64,000 nucleotides of DNA from Lepraria neglecta. Taxonomy: Eukaryota; Ascomycota; Lecanoromycetes; Lecanorales; Stereocaulaceae. The notes under the pieces are model-generated. The model worked only from the letters and a program-made list of their open reading frames with translations. It did no database searches and was not told the DNA's origin. Made by a program: the position numbers and the translations under genes. Position 1 is the stretch's first letter. The number at the start of each line of letters is the position of its first letter. Of this stretch, positions 20,154 to 32,498 are shown piece by piece. The stretch spans positions 496,001 to 560,000 of the forward strand of contig CM065652.1 of the NCBI GenBank assembly GCA_033220425.1, in the 5' to 3' direction.

Positions 20154-21604
20154 TTTTCAAGGCTTGAAATGGCATCGGAAGGATCCTGTGGCCGTTTTTG
20201 CCTAGATTTTGGTATTCTGAAAGCCTTTTGGGACTAAAAAACTTTGGGGATATAGGAAAGATATCTAATGAGATTGGTGTGTAAGGATGGTTGGAGATAG
20301 AGAAACGGTGCTGGATACCCCCAAAACAAAATTAAAAAGTCTTTCGGTATTTTTGCCCTACAATGTAATTACCTTTAGCATTCTTTACAAACGCCTTTTG
20401 AAAATGTTACGACCCTAGCTATTATGTGGTCGTACTTGCCGAACGTAAGAGAGCTCCACAGCTCCAAAGCCGCAAAAACTGGGGTGTGGACCGCTGCCTA
20501 TTTTTGCGACACGACCTTATTATATTATAACCAACGCAAGCCCCCGTTCGTGCGCTATATAGCCTTCTAGATGGGTTGATAAAATCAAAACAGTAATGTT
20601 GAATTATAAGCTTATATATAGCTTTATATGGTGGCAAAGTCGTGAGAGCTGGCTATGCAGACAGCTCGGGGATGCGGAAGCTAGTTTGGTTCCGGGACAC
20701 TTTTCGCCCCCGGAAGCTATCGGAACGCCCCCGGCAGCCACTGATCCGCTTATATATGCAAAGTGGCGCTATAAGACCCCGGGAGGTGCGCAAGGTTTAT
20801 TTCATGCGAAACGACTGTTCTATACGTGTTACGGGCCTGGCCGAAGTCAGGGCCGTATACGATATGTAGTAGTTTAGGGACTAGATCTGCGGATCTAGTT
20901 TGTGCTCTTTTGCTATTATAGCGCAGCGCTATGCGCAAAGCACCTAGCCCTTGGGCCGCACCGTGACAGTTATAAGAGTAAGAATTAAAGAGCTAGGACG
21001 GGCGGCGTACCGCTCCCTTTGATACCCTACCTTAGCGGCTATCTCTAAAGCCCCTAAGGTAGGCTATATAAGAGGGCGTACTTTTTTGGATACTCGAACG
21101 AGGGGGTCCAAGTAAGTAGAAGGGTAAGCGTAAAGCGTTTATCATGGGGTATCGTATCACCCCTACTCACCCAGCTCCCTCGCTAAAGCGGCAGCCCCCG
21201 AGCGAGCGTCGACTGAGCTGGGACCCGAGATTTTTGTCTCTTTGAAGAAGCCAAGCCTCTGCTATCTAACTGCCCCTCAACGCGCTCGTCGACTCAAGAA
21301 CGGCCAGAATATTCATGTTCTCTTTCTTTTGAGCTTCTTGACATACAGCCCACTACTGTCTTTCAAGAACCATTGTCAGTAGAATTATGGTGGAAAATTG
21401 CTTAAAGGACATCGTGTAGAATAATGTAATCATTTCAGATTCGGCCTTCGAACCAGAGATGTATTCTGCAATCATATAATCGCATTTTCATTCCATGTTT
21501 CTGTTCACGTGTACGCTACTTTGAACACTGTTGCTTAGTCTCAGAGCCAAGCGTAATGTCTTGCAGATGGCAAAGAAGAGCGCCAAAAGCACTTTCAAAT
21601 TGGT
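20154..21604. repeat. Gene-free, palindrome-rich repeat debris
   Basis: No gene supported. A perfect palindrome with 8-bp arms, ACTAGATC/GATCTAGT, lies at 20880-20899. A perfect 10-bp inverted repeat CCTACCTTAG/CTAAGGTAGG at 21026-21035 and 21054-21063 is followed at once by a TATATAAG box. The stretch 20960-21165 resembles an old LTR or element promoter in composition, but I could not find matching ends. Several A+T-rich microrepeats occur around 20590-20640. Confidence 0.4.
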
Positions 21605-24600
21605 TTAGTTACCTTGAATGGCTTTCTCATCCTCCGGATTCGATATGGCCGGCTTCCTCTTCTTCTTTTTCTTCTTTACTACAGGGGTACCCTCTGCGTC
21701 CTGCGGACCTTGTTGCGGCTCAATATGCGAAGTCTCTTCATCCTGGGCCATGGATTCTCCCACCGGATCCTTCAGCTTCTTCTTTTTCTTCTTCTTGACC
21801 AATGTACCCTCCGCAGGGGTTCCATCAGTCGCTTGGATGCGCTCAGAAGCGCGCTGCATCTCCAATCGGAGCCGTTCCACTTCAGCAAGAGCTTTAGCCA
21901 TTTCCGTGTCCTGCGCCTCTTGTCTTTCGATATCGAGCTGTCCAACTGTGGTCTCGCTGCTGTTGAGTGAGAAGCTACTAAGACCGCTTGAATCGACTTG
22001 AAGCAAAGACTTCTTTGCCCTGTCTTTAGCGCGCTGTTGTGGATTGGTAACACCGACATTTTGATCCATCCCCGAATCTTCGTTGTCGATGTTCTCGTCT
22101 TTGGCGATGTGGACTTTCCTAGGGCGTTTGCGCTTTTGCTTTCTCATGTCCATACTAGAGCTGTCCGTCACAAGACCTTGATCTCCAAGATCCAGATTCA
22201 TGATTGGTATGGAATCAACGTCAACGTCCTCCCCATTTGTGCTCCTTAGAATATCATGGAACGGTGTCGAAGTGCCAGAAGAGACATCATCGTTGCCGAT
22301 GTAGAAGGGGTCATCCTTGTTCCTCTCCCGCCGTTCATTGCGTCTCCGCAGGAGGACGTCAGCATCTGATAGACTAAACTCGGTTTGCTGATAGGACGAG
22401 GGTTCAGGCTCAGGCTCAAAAGCAGGTAGCTTATCGAAGGCTGGGCTACTGATGGCTTTCTGAGTAGGGCGTTGGTTATAAAATGATTCGAATTCTGCAG
22501 CTTCTGTGTCTAGAGAGAAATCTTGGTCTGCGCGCTGTAAAAGACCTGCAAGATCTTTATTGATCGGGGCGTCCAAATCCAAATTATCGGGCAATGGGAC
22601 TTTTCTTTGGGCGGCCGGAGCTACTGGATTTAATTCGAAGCCGGTGAAGAGCTGCGGTATTGCTCTCGTAAGTAGAAGAGGTCCATCATCGTTTTCCACG
22701 CTATGGCTCGTAATCGCTTGGGATGTTACTCTCATAAGCTCGAGGAATTCCACAGATCTTTCCTGGACTTCGAGGTTCGGGTGTGTCGTTAAAGGCTCAA
22801 GAAAGTGAATAATTCGCGCCACTAGCAAAGATACCATAGTTTTGCGCTCTGAGCTCCAATCTGACAACTCATGCGAGACAGCAGAGACCAGGGCTTTTGG
22901 AATCGCTTGGAGATAGGCACAAATGACGAGAGCTGGGAGCGAATGGGCCTTTGGATGTATTAGAGAATCCATGGCGGCGTATGAGAGCGCAGAGCTGTCG
23001 GAGTATTCGCCCACAACCCAAGCTGCAAACGCCAAGACTCCTTGGCCACCACTGCTGAGCACGGAGTTGTCGCTCTTGGAGATAGCCAGCAAAGAATTTG
23101 CAGCTCTCACAGCCTCTGACCTGATTGTGCTCACCCTCACAGCAACATTACGCAACTCCCATCCGATGGCGCTGCCAACATTTGCTTCTTGTGACTGATT
23201 GCGCCCATCACCTCCCTGGAACTCGGAAGACGACTGAATGGCAAATGGTACCAACTTCACCAGCTGTACCAATGTATCAATATACCACTCGAAATCGACA
23301 ACATTTGCATATGTATCGTTGGAACACATTTCAAGAATTTGGCGTATGATGGTAACCCTGTACTCGGCCGGTAATGCGGGACTGTCATCCTGCAGTTCTG
23401 CTGTGGGCCTCAGTGTTTCTTCTGCGTCCTCACCATCGGAGTCTGCCGCTGGCTCAACCCCAAGGGTGTTTCTTCGTCCATCGTCAGCAGTCTTCGTTGA
23501 CAAAGGTGCATTACGTAATTGCTGCATGATACGTTCAACAACAGTGACTAGGTTATCGCTGTTGACCATACCAGCACTCAAATCTAGTGCTTGCAGTCGG
23601 ATTGAGATGTCTGGATCGTCAATGCAGCCCATGATCACATCTTGATGCATGGATACCAGGTGTGGATGTGAAGCTACTATTCTGTTGAAAGCGAGAAGGG
23701 CTACGTATTTGACTGCAGCACTGTCAGCACCATATTCATCGAAAGCCATCAATCAACGCACGATTAGGATCCCCTTCGACAACAATCATGCCTCGAAGTT
23801 TTCCAACGCATAATGAGGCAATCTCCTCTCCTTCTCGAGCACCTTCAGTGCCTTCCAAAATACCTCCCTGTATCACCCCGTTGATGCACTCGTAGAGGAG
23901 CGACATGGCCGGCGTCGTACGTATGAGATTGGTCAGGGGAGGTAGCAGTTTCTTGATAAGACGAGGCTCCAATGGTGTCAATGTCGCAAACTATAAAGAT
24001 TTAGTACGACGAATGTAAAATATGCCGGTGGACAGACGAGCTTGATAATCTTAATAGCCATCCAATTATTGCCGCTGTCGACTAGTAAATCGAAGAGCCT
24101 CGGTGCCAATGCTAGAAAATCCCGTGGCCTTCTCCAACCCAACTCGCAGACGATGTTCACCACTGCAGCCGTAACGCTTGAGTCCTCCTCTTCGTCCATA
24201 AGAATATCCTTTATTTTGGGCCAAGCTGCCCGTAGAGTATCTGGATAGACTAATGCAAGGCGGTAGAGAGCGGCGACAGTCTTCTTCCGTATATTAGGAT
24301 TGGAATGCGAAAGCCGTGGTAACAAATCTGACAGAAGAGAAAGGGCCAAAGAAGAAGTGATGATGTGTGGTAAAGTGATGAGAGGCAGGGACATCGTTGG
24401 CGGCAAAGGCGAGGAGATATCCTGTGGTCCATTAATTGCAGCTCGCATCCCACAGTAGGAGGCTCCGCACCTTTTTCAGTAGATTTGTCGCAAGCATCAA
24501 GACCTCTGTATCAGGACGAAAGCTCTGAACTGCAGCAAGATATCCCACCCGCTTTTGTGGATATTTGGGGCACGACATGACTTCCAGAACATGGAAAGAA

Positions 24601-24838
24601 GCCCACGACATATCATGCCCGAACATCTCGAGGTATATGAGCTTTAACAGCGCCGTAGCTTTCAAGTCCATGTCCGAACCGCGGATCTCCGTCCGACATT
24701 CTCGAAGACTGTGCTGTATGTATTCCCTCTCATTGCCCTTGTGGTTCCGTAGCCCTCTAATGAGGTCGTATAAGGACTTTTCAAACCTGTGGGTTCGATA
24801 AGTAGACTGTAAGCTCCGATGGAGAGAAGGTCGTACAT
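21605..24838 (-). CDS. APL5: AP-3 adaptor complex subunit delta
   Basis: Large subunit of the AP-3 clathrin-adaptor-like complex, which sorts cargo from late Golgi/endosome to the vacuole. Exons are 24838-24837, 24786-24471, 24421-24038, 23990-23762 and 23712-21605, giving 1012 residues. The start codon itself is split: exon 1 supplies only AT, and the G comes after a 50-nt intron (24836-24787, GTACGA..CACAG). This yields the family N-terminus MFEKSLYDLIRGLRNHKGNE; no other reading does. The adaptin HEAT trunk follows (DMSWASFHVLEVMS, KRVGYLAAVQSF, ELGWRRPRDFLALAPRLF, LKYVALLAFNRIVASHP). The C-terminal third is charged and disordered, with two similar polylysine blocks (VKKKKKKKLKDP and VVKKKKKKRKPA), a common feature of fungal delta subunits. 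It is transcribed divergently from STT4. Confidence 0.93.
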
Positions 24839-25289
24839 GGTAGCAGATTTCGAGATTCACACGTAATATAGAGGATACTTCCGGAGATGCTTTACTCCAA
24901 ATACAGAGCCCATATCAAGGACGCTCCCCTCATACTCATTCGTTTTGAACTCGCACTTGCTCATGAATGATGGGCAATGCCTGGGGTTATGCAAGATTTT
25001 GTGGACGATAGGCGGTCCTGCGTGAGTAACATACTTCTATTAGGACCGTGCAACTCGAAGAAGCTTGGCTCATTCAGTAGCTGAACTGATTGCAAATAAA
25101 TGTCGCTACGGACAGTGACCTTGAGTTGGGAGCTCATTCCCACCTAGGGCTGGCCCTATGATGCAGGCATCCTCGGCTAAAGTAGCCGTATTTTTGTTGG
25201 TACGCCGAAGGTATCCAGAACAGTGATGGTACTACTCTACACTCCTTTCAATCCACCGCCCTGCTTTGGTGTCGGGACAGGCACCTGCA
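24839..25289. promoter_or_regulatory. Divergent promoter APL5 / STT4
   Basis: The start codons of AP-3 delta (24838, minus) and STT4 (25290, plus) are 451 bp apart with no gene between. It must contain both 5' UTRs and promoters. No specific element is identified. Confidence 0.5.
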
Positions 25290-28200
25290 ATGAATGGGTA
25301 AGCTCAATCCATACCCAATGGCATACTGGCACTGACTATCTCCAGCCACCACCGCCTCCGAGGCAAAGCTTTGGAGAAGATAGCTTTATTGTCTGCGACT
25401 CCTACCCAGAAGTCAGACCTGACGAGACTTTACGATGCTTGCCCTATTGGACTGCCACAGAATGGTCAATCTCTTGCTCAATCGCCAATCAGCCCTGCAG
25501 AGCTGGATGTACTCCTCGCTCTGTGCAAAGCAGCACCATTGCTCGACGACCTCGAGACTGCCGATCGACTTCTCAAGCAACTATCACCTTACCTGCTTGA
25601 AGCGCCAACTCAAGCTATATCTCCTTCGCCCTTCATACGCTCGATCGAACCTTCACCATGGGAAGCGCTCACCTACGATTTGACAAGCGCGGTTCTTGCA
25701 ATTGGAATGAGACACCAGGCTCTCCATGATCACGTTTTCGATTGTACCATCGGATACCTACGAACTTGCCTTCAAGCCGTCAACTTGGCTTCTGTCAAAC
25801 GCCCTCGGTCTGATTCAACCGGCGATGGCGCTATTGAGGAGACACTCGAGACTGCTGCTGTTTCAGTCTCGCTTCTGGGCTTCCTAGAAGCCATCTCACT
25901 TTATACCAACTTCTACAATGTGTCTGAAAGGCTTGACCTTGTCAACATCCTGCGACAGATCTTGGACGAGAACCTCATGGTGTCTGTGGAGGGTGTCTTC
26001 TCCTCAATCAGGACGTTTGAATGTTCTAATAGAGCTCTAGTAGACTGGAAGTCATATACAAAACGATATGCCGCAGCTGGAAGGCCACTGGGAGCAATGC
26101 TGCTACAGCGTGGCTTCATGAGGTTTTTGGTGTCCTGCAGCTCACTACACATATCTACAGCAGAGCAATTAAGGAAGACTGACATATTTGAGATCCTGAC
26201 ATCAGATAAAGAATTCTTCCAACAAGAGCACCATGAGGCTAGCACTGCATTGCTAGAAGTGTTGACAGATATTACCTCTGAATCTATGCGCCTGCTCGAA
26301 GACGGATCTGACTATCTTCAGCTTGGTTCAGCTTGGCAACAGCAACTAGCTTTCACTGTCAAGGCATATACGTTACATGTTTTTCTCAATTGCACGGTGG
26401 CCGATGAAGAAATTGCCGACGTCGATATCCTTATGTCGTGGCTTGAGGATGCTATGGCCGATCCAGTTCAGATGGCTGATGACACATTGGCTTGTGTGGT
26501 ACTGAGGTCTTTGGCCGTCATTGCCAGATTTTCTCCTGCTATTGCCTCGAACCTCGCCCGCTCTTTGCCAAGATTTGTTGTGCAAGGTGGCATTAAAGGA
26601 GAGACTGTCATCGTAGCAGCTCGCAGCTTAACCTTCATATTCCGCATGTTGTCACAAGATGCAGTGATTACCGGTCTCTACTCACTCGGCAACGTTCTCA
26701 GTGCTCGATCAGGTACCGATAGGCCTATCAGTGGTGCAGAATTGCCCAATGGGACCGCAAATTCGTCGAAAACTACAGGACCTTACAGCCAACACTCTCC
26801 TGGCAGCGCCATCTCTTTAGATCTGAGTGGCGAGGAGGAGACTGCCGCGGCTTATGGCAACATAGTACGTGCCATTGTTAGTATGGCAACTATCTGTCAA
26901 GATGATAAGATCACGGCCTTGGCGCAGTCAATGTTATTACAGAAGCTCGGCAGGGTCAGCTTAGCTGTGGACTTGTACATTATAACGGAGACTGCGAAGC
27001 TTGCTATCGCTGGTGGACCCATTGAATTCAGATCACTGCTCAAGCTGTATGCCAGACTTGGCCACGATGCTGTTGTTCGGGGTAACAGCACGCTCTTGGA
27101 ATCAGTAAGACCCCCAAAACCCCGTACCCCATCATGTACTCATAATATTTGCAGGTCAGGAATGCCAGGTTATTCATTGCGAGAGCTCTGGAGCACGATT
27201 CCCCGTTGTACCCGATCTACCTGATTCACCTCCTTGAAACCATTGTCAGCAAGGGGGACGTCCATGAAAGCGATAACACGCACCAAGCTGATGTAGATCT
27301 TGCTGCTAGAGAGATAGTTGAATTGGTACCGCCTCTGGCAACCCTTGCGTCGGTCAGAACAGACAAGGCCGAGATCAGTGACGACGAAAATGTTGGACGT
27401 CTCCACCATGAGGCCTGGTTCAATGTTGTTGTCCACGGCATCAACCCAATAAGCTCCTATGGTCAACAATGTAGCAGTCAACTACGGACTCTTGCAATGC
27501 ATTCAAGGTCTCTGATCGCCGAGGAACGTGCCGATCAGTTCGAGAGTGAGATAGAGCTGAACACAGTCCTACGACGAGGCATGAATGCGCCTCACATAGC
27601 AGACCAGAAGAAGCGCCTCATTCTCCTCCTACCGAGGTGTGAATCTGACATAAGAGGCTTAAGTTATCCTAAGGTCGTCTTTCTGAGCGCCGCATATCTA
27701 GTGGAAACACTCAGAGCTGGTGCTGGTGACTGCTCTCATATCCTCACCTACTTCTTGGATCCGAGTCTCAACGGTAGCGCGATGGAGAATTGCATGACAG
27801 CGATAGCCGATGAAGTCATGATGGTTTACTTGAGGACGTTATTGGGTGGACCTCAGCAAGACAATTCCGCTCCCTTGATTGCCGAACAACTGGCAGCTAT
27901 GTTCACTGGCTGCTGTCATCGCGTTCTCCGAGTCCAACAGATCGCCGCTTCTTGTGCCGACAAGATCATCAGTCAAATGCCTTCTTCTCTCTGCCAAAAG
28001 CCATCCTTATTTGCTCTTTTAGAACTGCTGTCCATCATGTGGACAAGCTGTCTTGATGCAGAGCTAGACGAGTATGAATTGAAGGCAAACTACACATCAG
28101 TACGGGGCAAGGTGTCAGTGGAGCTTTCAGACGACTATGATCTCCGAAGAAGTACGCTCAACAACCTGTACAAGCGAGCAAAGAACTGGGTGACGAACGT

Positions 28201-31200
28201 TATCAATATCGCTCCTCTAGACGTGAAAGGCCTGCTACAGGTATGCCTCTGCTCACGGGTTACTGGTAGTCCTAGCTAACAGCACTCAGACGTACTTGTC
28301 TGAATATGACGACGAGGGAGCTTATGGCCATGTGTCCCTAGGAAGAAGTTTTGCATTGGAGATGGGATCTATCATCCCCTCGTCAGACCAGAGACTAGGT
28401 CCGTCGGGGTCAACGTCTACACAAGTAAAATCAACTCACAATCATAATAGGAGCCATCGACCGCCATGGTGAACTCAACATCAACACGGCGTCTGATTTT
28501 ATTGCCCAGTATACCACACGCCAGGAATACAGATATGCTGATACTCTTCCTGAGCACGATCGAGAATGGGCAAGCTTCTTGCATCTTAGTAAGTTTTGTG
28601 TTCCCTCTATAGCCAGTACTGGGCTTATGATGTTTAGAGCGTAACGACAACCAGTTACCCAACGGCGTCAAGCCCGAAGTGGACGACGACCAAGCCGTTC
28701 TAGCTCATCTGGAACATAGGACGTTGGATGGAAAGTTCGTTTCCATTGGAGAGCTGCGAGACATGTTAAGAAGAGCCGCTGCGCTTCTCTGCAAGACCAA
28801 TAACGACCAATGCGCGATTGTGCAACACCTTGTAGGTATACCGTTTTCGATGTTTACTAAACAATCCATCAAACTAGGAATCTCGTTATGGCTCGGTATC
28901 ATCAACGAGAACCCCCGGATGGAGCCCAGAATTTTGGCAGTCATAGCGGAGAACTGGGAAAGGACAGTACGCAACCGCGTCGGTGTCTTCAGCAGAAAGC
29001 TCCAGTATGTCCATCTGAATTCAAGTCATCTAATTTTTGCTAACGGGCTACTAGACATCTGGACCCCTTTTACGTCAAAGAGGAGTTTGCCCCTTCTGAA
29101 AAGGATGTCTTAATGAATAAGCAGCAAGCAGCTCATAACCTGATCGCTCCTCATCTTCGAATGCTGCAATTCTTGTCTAGTCACTTCAACGCTAGCCGGT
29201 TAAACAGCCCCCACTCTCAAAGAATCTTCCACAAATTGGTTGAGGTGACACTTGAGGGTTTGAAGCACTCTTCTGGGCATCCTCTCGCTCGAGATTTCCA
29301 CTTCCAGGTGATATTATTTGGGCTGAATGTCCTGAGGCATGGCACTGGCCTAGATCAAGCAGCACGCTGGAGGTTGAAAGACAACATCCTCAGCGCTGCG
29401 CTTTTTTGGTTCTCATATCCGCCACGGTATGCATCTTAATCTAAATAAAGTCATCGCGATTGCTAAGATTTGTCAGGTGGTCATTTGGTGGAAATCGGCT
29501 CCAAATCAAAGCAGAGGTTCAATTGCTAGCCGACGTAGAAAGATCATTACGAGCCGTGTCCTCACTTTTCGCGAAGACCATTGGAAACCTCCAATCGCTT
29601 GCCGTCAAGCAGGATCTGCTCCTGTTATTACTTGAGGACGAGCAAACGCGCTTGATAGTGTGGCTCTACCCCCTTGATCATGAAAAACGACATGTGTTTT
29701 CCCCAAGCCATAACGGCAAGGTTCCCTCAGACGTAAGTGATATTCATCGTAGAAAGCTTCGTATTCACTGACCTCAAATTTCAAGGCGGTCCTTCTATCG
29801 GTCTTGAAGACCGCCTGGACTGAGCATCCTGGCCTTGCAATCCAGCTTACTACTCGATTCGCGTCTGTAAAACTGGCCAACGACGTTCGCTCCTTGCTTC
29901 TAAGGTTCCCTGAACGAGCCCTTGAAGAGCCCGACGCGCTTCAGATTTTGATAGGGGCTTCGTTGCCAACAGATGTCTCTTTCCAACTCAAGGTAATTGC
30001 TTCCTTTCCAAGAGCTGTAGATCAGGCTGATATCAGTAGTATCTGCTCTATTGGGCTGCTGTCAATCCCATCACAGCCGTAACTTACTTTCTGCCGGAAT
30101 ACCGCAACGATCCGTTCATTATCCAGTATGCCATGCGAGCATTGGAGAGCCACACTGTCGATGTGACATTCTTTTATGTACCCCAAATCGTTCAAACGCT
30201 GCGGTACGATGTCCTCGGATATGTTCAAAGATACATCATCGAGACAGCGAAATTCTCGCAACTATTTGCGCACCAAATCATATGGAATATGACGGCGAAC
30301 GCTTACAAAGACGAGGACTCAAGCATTGTAAGTAACATAACTGTGAAGAGAGGCCCAAAAGCTAATGAGCGCTTCAGGAGGATTCACTGAAGCCTACGCT
30401 AGACATAGTCAGGGACCGAATGACAGCAAGTTTTTCCGGGCCTGACAAAGGATTCTATGAGCGAGAATTCTCATTCTTCAATGAGATCACTGACATCTCT
30501 GGCAAGCTTCGACCATTCATCAAAAGGAGCAAGCCAGAGAAGAAACAGAAAATTGAAGAGGAGTTGCGGAAGATCAAGGTCGAGGTTGGGGTCTACTTAC
30601 CTAGTAATCCCGACGGCACTGTCATAGGCATCGATCGAAAATCTGGCAAACCCTTACAATCCCATGCAAAGGCACCGTACATGGCGACTTTCAGGATCAA
30701 GAAGAATCGTGGCGGCATGGAGGGCACAGACGACATGCTACAAAAGACTAATCAGAACGCGGAAACCGGCCAGAACGGAGCAGTCACTCAAGAAGGTACA
30801 TACGAAGTCTGGCAATCGGCGATCTTCAAAGTTGGAGATGACTGTCGACAAGACGTATTGGCCTTGCAAATGATTGCAGCCTTCCGCGGCATATTCAATA
30901 ACGTCGGCTTGGATGTCTATGTTTATCCATACAGAGTGACAGCCACAGCACCAGGGTGCGGCGTCATTGATGTCCTACCCAACTCAATATCCAGAGACAT
31001 GCTAGGTCGAGAGGCCGTCAACGGACTTTACGATTATTTCGTGTCCAAATACGGAGCCGAGAACTCCATCAGATTCCAGGAAGCCCGCAACAACTTCGTC
31101 AAAAGCATGGCCGCCTACTCGGTCATCTCCTACCTTCTCCAATTCAAGGACAGACACAATGGGAATATCATGGTCGATGACGCAGGACACATCCTCCATA

Positions 31201-31589
31201 TTGATTTTGGGTTCTGCTTCGATATTGCACCTGGGGGCGTTCGTTTCGAACGCGCTCCATTCAAGCTCACATCGGAGATGGTGGCAGTGATGGGTGGAAG
31301 CACGAACTCACAGTCTTACAAATGGTTCGAGGAACTCTGCATCAAGGCTTTCCTAGCCTCACGACAGCATACGGAGAAGCTTTGTCACATCGTCGTGCTC
31401 ATGCTTGGTAGTGGCTTACCATGCTTCAAGCCGGAGACAATCACACATCTTCGGCAGAGATTTGTATTGGAGAAGAGTGAGCGAGAAGCGGCGGACTTTA
31501 TGAGGGATCTAGTCAAAAAGAGCTATAGCAGCTATTCGACCAAGGGATATGATCAATTTCAGCTGCTCACCAATGGTATACCTTATTGA
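25290..31589 (+). CDS. STT4: Phosphatidylinositol 4-kinase, type III alpha (Stt4)
   Basis: Makes PI4P at the plasma membrane, the precursor of PI(4,5)P2. Eleven exons give 1933 residues: 25290-25297, 25346-27104, 27155-28240, 28290-28398, 28451-28588, 28638-29004, 29055-29426, 29477-29732, 29786-29992, 30040-30327 and 30378-31589; all introns are 47-53 nt. The first exon is only 8 nt (ATGAATGG); with it the protein starts MNGHHRLRGKALEKIALLSA, the expected family start, whereas the frame of the upstream ATG at 25226 does not connect. The long N-terminal half is helical-repeat scaffold. Near the C-terminus are the PIK helical domain (YLLYWAAVNPITAV) and the kinase domain: FKVGDDCRQD, the catalytic loop DRHNGNIMV, the activation segment HIDFGFCFD, and APFKLTSEMV. 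The C-terminus ends QLLTNGIPY. Confidence 0.95.
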
Positions 31590-31761
31590 GATCTGCAGCG
31601 TTGGGGGGAAGGGGGTTGCAGTAGATATGAGTGTCAATTGGAAGTAGAGTAACAGCTCCAATAATGTCTAAGAATCACAAGGGCACTCAAACAAGATACT
31701 TCTCCCTTTACAATCTTACCAACCTCTGATCATCATGATTGGCGTTTGCCACAAGGGCAGC

Positions 31762-32129
31762 CTAGGGGTATTTATAGATCGGGCTTGTTGACTGCCGGGG
31801 CCTTCTGCAAGGAACAGCGACTAGGTTTGCGGGAGATCCCTGGCGAGTAGTTTGCACCTTCTCCACTACTACATGATACTCTTCCAATTTCCCCATGTAT
31901 AATGATGCCTGCAATATGTAATCCTTCAAGCCCGTCATTTTCTGAATGCCCAATCGCCCAATCTTTCCCACATTGGACTTACAGACGCGAGGAACAGGTC
32001 AAATCTCTCCTCTAGCCGCATAATTTCCTGAAACACGCCCACGCCTCGATCTCGCTCAACCCCTTCGAGCTCGTGATAACTGACCGGTCGTGCACAGAAG
32101 TGATTCACACCTTCAGACTTCTTATACAA
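31762..32129 (-). CDS. Possible small hypothetical protein
   Basis: Two minus-strand frames join through a short intron (31982-31942, GTAAGT..CAG, 41 nt) in the same phase. The result is about 108 residues: YHELEGVERDRGVGVFQEIM, LEERFDLFLAS, KMTGLKDYILQASLYM and EEYHVVVEKVQTTRQG. The composition looks protein-like, and coding-like sequence continues upstream (about 32170) without a clear start, so an extra 5' exon may be missing. The intron is shorter than others here. The function is unknown. It lies between the convergent-side 3' end of STT4 and the start of the kinase gene. Confidence 0.3.
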
Positions 32130-32498
32130 CTTATACCAATTGATCCCGGAAAGGCACGATACCCAAGATTTCAGTCACTACCATACTGCTCCGGATGAAC
32201 TCCAGATGAACTTGTAGCACTACACTCTGCTAAGGCATTACGATTGACGAACTGACGACTACGATTCTCTTTTGTCACGCGAGATACCCTTTCTATCCGG
32301 CTCTGTTACCCGAAAGCGAAGAAGGCCAACGGGAACAAGGCACCCAAGACCTGGTAAAAGGCCCAAGGTCCTACAACACACACAAGAATACAATTGCAGC
32401 GAGGAACTCGGGCACTTGGTATTCAAAGAGCTTGGGGTACTGAAACACAAGTGTACACAATTCAAGGCAAGCTGCGGTGGGAGACGGCAGCGCAGGAT
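32130..32498. other. Intergenic / 5' leader of the GCK kinase
   Basis: Probable promoter and leader of the kinase gene starting at 32499; no factor site can be assigned. Confidence 0.4.

Noticed and set aside
20960-21165. LTR-like composition with TATATAAG box
   Set aside because: Ends and target-site duplication could not be defined; kept only as repeat debris.
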